From the NCBI RefSeq assembly GCF_001431525.1, contig NZ_LDJH01000002.1:1-64000 (forward strand): a DNA stretch of 64,000 nucleotides, given 5' to 3'. Below the pieces are notes generated by a model. That model was given only the letters and a program-made list of their open reading frames with translations. It ran no database searches and was not told where the DNA came from. The number at the start of each line of letters is the position of its first letter. Position 1 is the first letter of the stretch. Below are positions 63,095 through 64,000 of this stretch, piece by piece. The translations under genes and the position numbers were made by a program. Origin of the DNA: Stenotrophomonas koreensis. Its GTDB lineage: Bacteria > Pseudomonadota > Gammaproteobacteria > Xanthomonadales > Xanthomonadaceae.

Positions 63095-63925
63095 ATGAAA
63101 CTCGAGCGCATTGTGGAACTGGCGTTGCGCAAGGACGGCTTGCCGGCAGCTGCAGCGGCAGCGGCAGCGATCCTGGGTGGGAAGTGTGTGCGGCGTTATG
63201 CCTTGGGCAAGAATCCGGAAACCCTTGCACTGCATATGCTGGCCCCGTTGGATGGAGTAATCGACGACCACTGTGGCGAAGGGGAGAGCTGGCACGGAAT
63301 TCCCGTATTACGAACGGCTGAAGCCGACAAGGCTGCTGGGGTAGTCAGTTGCTCGACCTCGATCCAGCCGGTGGCCGCAATCGACCACCTGCGGGCTGCG
63401 GGCTTCAAGTATGCCGCAAGCTTTGCCGGCGTTGTGCGGGCTGCGGGCGGAGCACTGCAGTGGCCAGGTTTCGTCAGCTCCCAGCGTGCGGAGCTGGCCG
63501 CGCATTTGCCGGAATGGCAGGCGATCCATGATGGGCTGGCCGATGAGGAATCCCGGCAGACCCTGCGCGATCTGCTTGGTTTCCGTCTCAGCGCCGACCC
63601 GGAGTGCATGCGGGGGTACTCCGTGCGCCTTGCTGAGCAGTACTTCGAGGATTTCATGCATTACACAGGCGAGGTCTTCGTCGATGCCGGTGGTTATGAC
63701 GGCGATACCACCGAAGCGTTCGCGGCACGCTATCCTGACTACCGCAAGGTGTTGTTCTTCGAGCCTTCCGCACGCAACATGGCGGCGGCGCGAGCCAGGC
63801 TGGCGCAACTGCGCGACGTGGAGTTCTTCCCCCTCGGCCTGTCCGATGCGAGGGAACAGCTGCGCTTCAACCCGGCAAGCGGGTCGGCGTCCGCTGTTTC
63901 GGAATCCGGCAGCGAGCAGATGTAA
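63095..63925 (+). CDS. FkbM-family methyltransferase, 3' end cut off by an insertion
   Basis: A 276-codon frame with an N-terminal region of about 180 residues and the start of a FkbM-type SAM domain (GEVFVDAGGYDGDTTEAFAARYP; VLFFEPSARNMAAARARL). The ATG at 63095 follows GGAAA. The frame ends at SASAVSESGSEQM, where intact homologues continue through the rest of the SAM fold; some 70-90 residues are missing. The TAA falls at the junction with foreign-looking sequence, so the gene is probably disrupted and inactive. Confidence 0.7.
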   Translation: MKLERIVELALRKDGLPAAAAAAAAILGGKCVRRYALGKNPETLALHMLAPLDGVIDDHCGEGESWHGIPVLRTAEADKAAGVVSCSTSIQPVAAIDHLRAAGFKYAASFAGVVRAAGGALQWPGFVSSQRAELAAHLPEWQAIHDGLADEESRQTLRDLLGFRLSADPECMRGYSVRLAEQYFEDFMHYTGEVFVDAGGYDGDTTEAFAARYPDYRKVLFFEPSARNMAAARARLAQLRDVEFFPLGLSDAREQLRFNPASGSASAVSESGSEQM

Positions 63926-64000
63926 TGACCCACCGGTTTCTGCTCAGGTCATGCGGTTAATGTAGCGGCGTAGGCCGCGTCTGGGGTCATCATCTTCAGC
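63926..64000. mobile_element. End of a probable insertion sequence (continues outside the window)
   Basis: The FkbM reading frame breaks off around 63920, and new sequence runs to the window edge. It contains the end of an oppositely oriented frame, a layout typical of an IS inserted into a gene. A boundary at TGTAATGACCC (63921 onward) or TGACCCACC is plausible. The inverted repeat partner and target duplication are not in the window, so the family cannot be named. Confidence 0.45.
63944..64000 (-). CDS. C-terminal end of a putative transposase (partial)
   Basis: On the minus strand the last 18 codons of an open frame end in a TGA at 63944-63946 (AEDDDPRRGLRRYINRMT). Its position 20 bases inside the proposed element end and its basic tail fit a transposase C-terminus. 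Too little is visible to assign a family. Confidence 0.35.
   Translation of the reverse strand, partial: AEDDDPRRGLRRYINRMT

Overview
The window is high-G+C DNA that reads as chromosome of a Xanthomonadaceae gammaproteobacterium, most likely Stenotrophomonas or a close relative. The grounds are gene content and order: a run of carbohydrate genes (tkt, gap, pgk, pyk, class I fba), a divergent cysK/cysB pair, the coaE-pilD-pilC-pilA block, a large Oar-like TonB-dependent receptor, a GDSL autotransporter esterase, and many short REP-like hairpins between genes. Species assignment is inference; no rRNA is present.

Layout. 0-2 kb: tail of a Bat-type von Willebrand/TPR protein with a Gln-Gly repeat, and batD. 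2-5.6 kb: a dicarboxylate-type symporter and transketolase. 5.7-7.3 kb: a BlaI-like repressor and an M56-peptidase/TonB fusion, with a 40-bp dyad directly on the repressor start. 7.4-13.5 kb (minus strand): TonB-dependent receptor, a PAP2 phosphatase with a GT4 glycosyltransferase, and an S1/P1 nuclease. 13.6-26.1 kb: ompW back to back with gap, two large envelope proteins (DUF2339/DUF3999), pirin, a GNAT enzyme, pgk, a frameshifted lipoprotein gene, pyk and fba. 26.1-33.6 kb: macrodomain protein, cysK/cysB, and a two-gene RND efflux system. 34-50 kb: AGCS symporter, TrmH-type methyltransferase, M28 peptidase, mscL, a fumarylacetoacetase-family protein, Rieske protein, SLC13 permease, trmB, thiG, thiS, autotransporter esterase, tRNA-Gly(CCC), rimK, and a two-component system. 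50-54 kb: coaE, pilD, pilC and pilA. 54.2-64 kb: an accessory cluster, initially AT-rich, holding a membrane GT-C-type protein, a second pilin, glycosyltransferases, an epimerase, methyltransferases and a flippase. It ends where a FkbM methyltransferase gene is cut off by what looks like an insertion sequence.

How the genes fit together. tkt, gap, pgk, pyk and fba supply lower glycolysis and the pentose-phosphate link. PilD, PilC and PilA are the prepilin peptidase, platform protein and major pilin of the type IV pilus; pilA has a recognisable sigma-54 promoter. The accessory cluster sits in the usual xanthomonad slot between pilA and pilB (pilB is not in the window). Its first two genes, a GT-C protein and an alternative pilin, suggest a pilin-modification cassette, followed by surface-glycan genes.

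The most notable non-coding content is repetitive. There are three clusters of REP-type hairpins (33.65-33.86, 49.74-50.15 and 50.88-51.20 kb) whose stems covary. There is a 15-copy heptamer array at 36.44-36.55 kb, and a purine/pyrimidine tandem repeat of about 100 bp at 29.03-29.34 kb. Two genes (the M56-TonB protein and a lipoprotein) carry apparent frameshifts, which may be real lesions or sequence errors.
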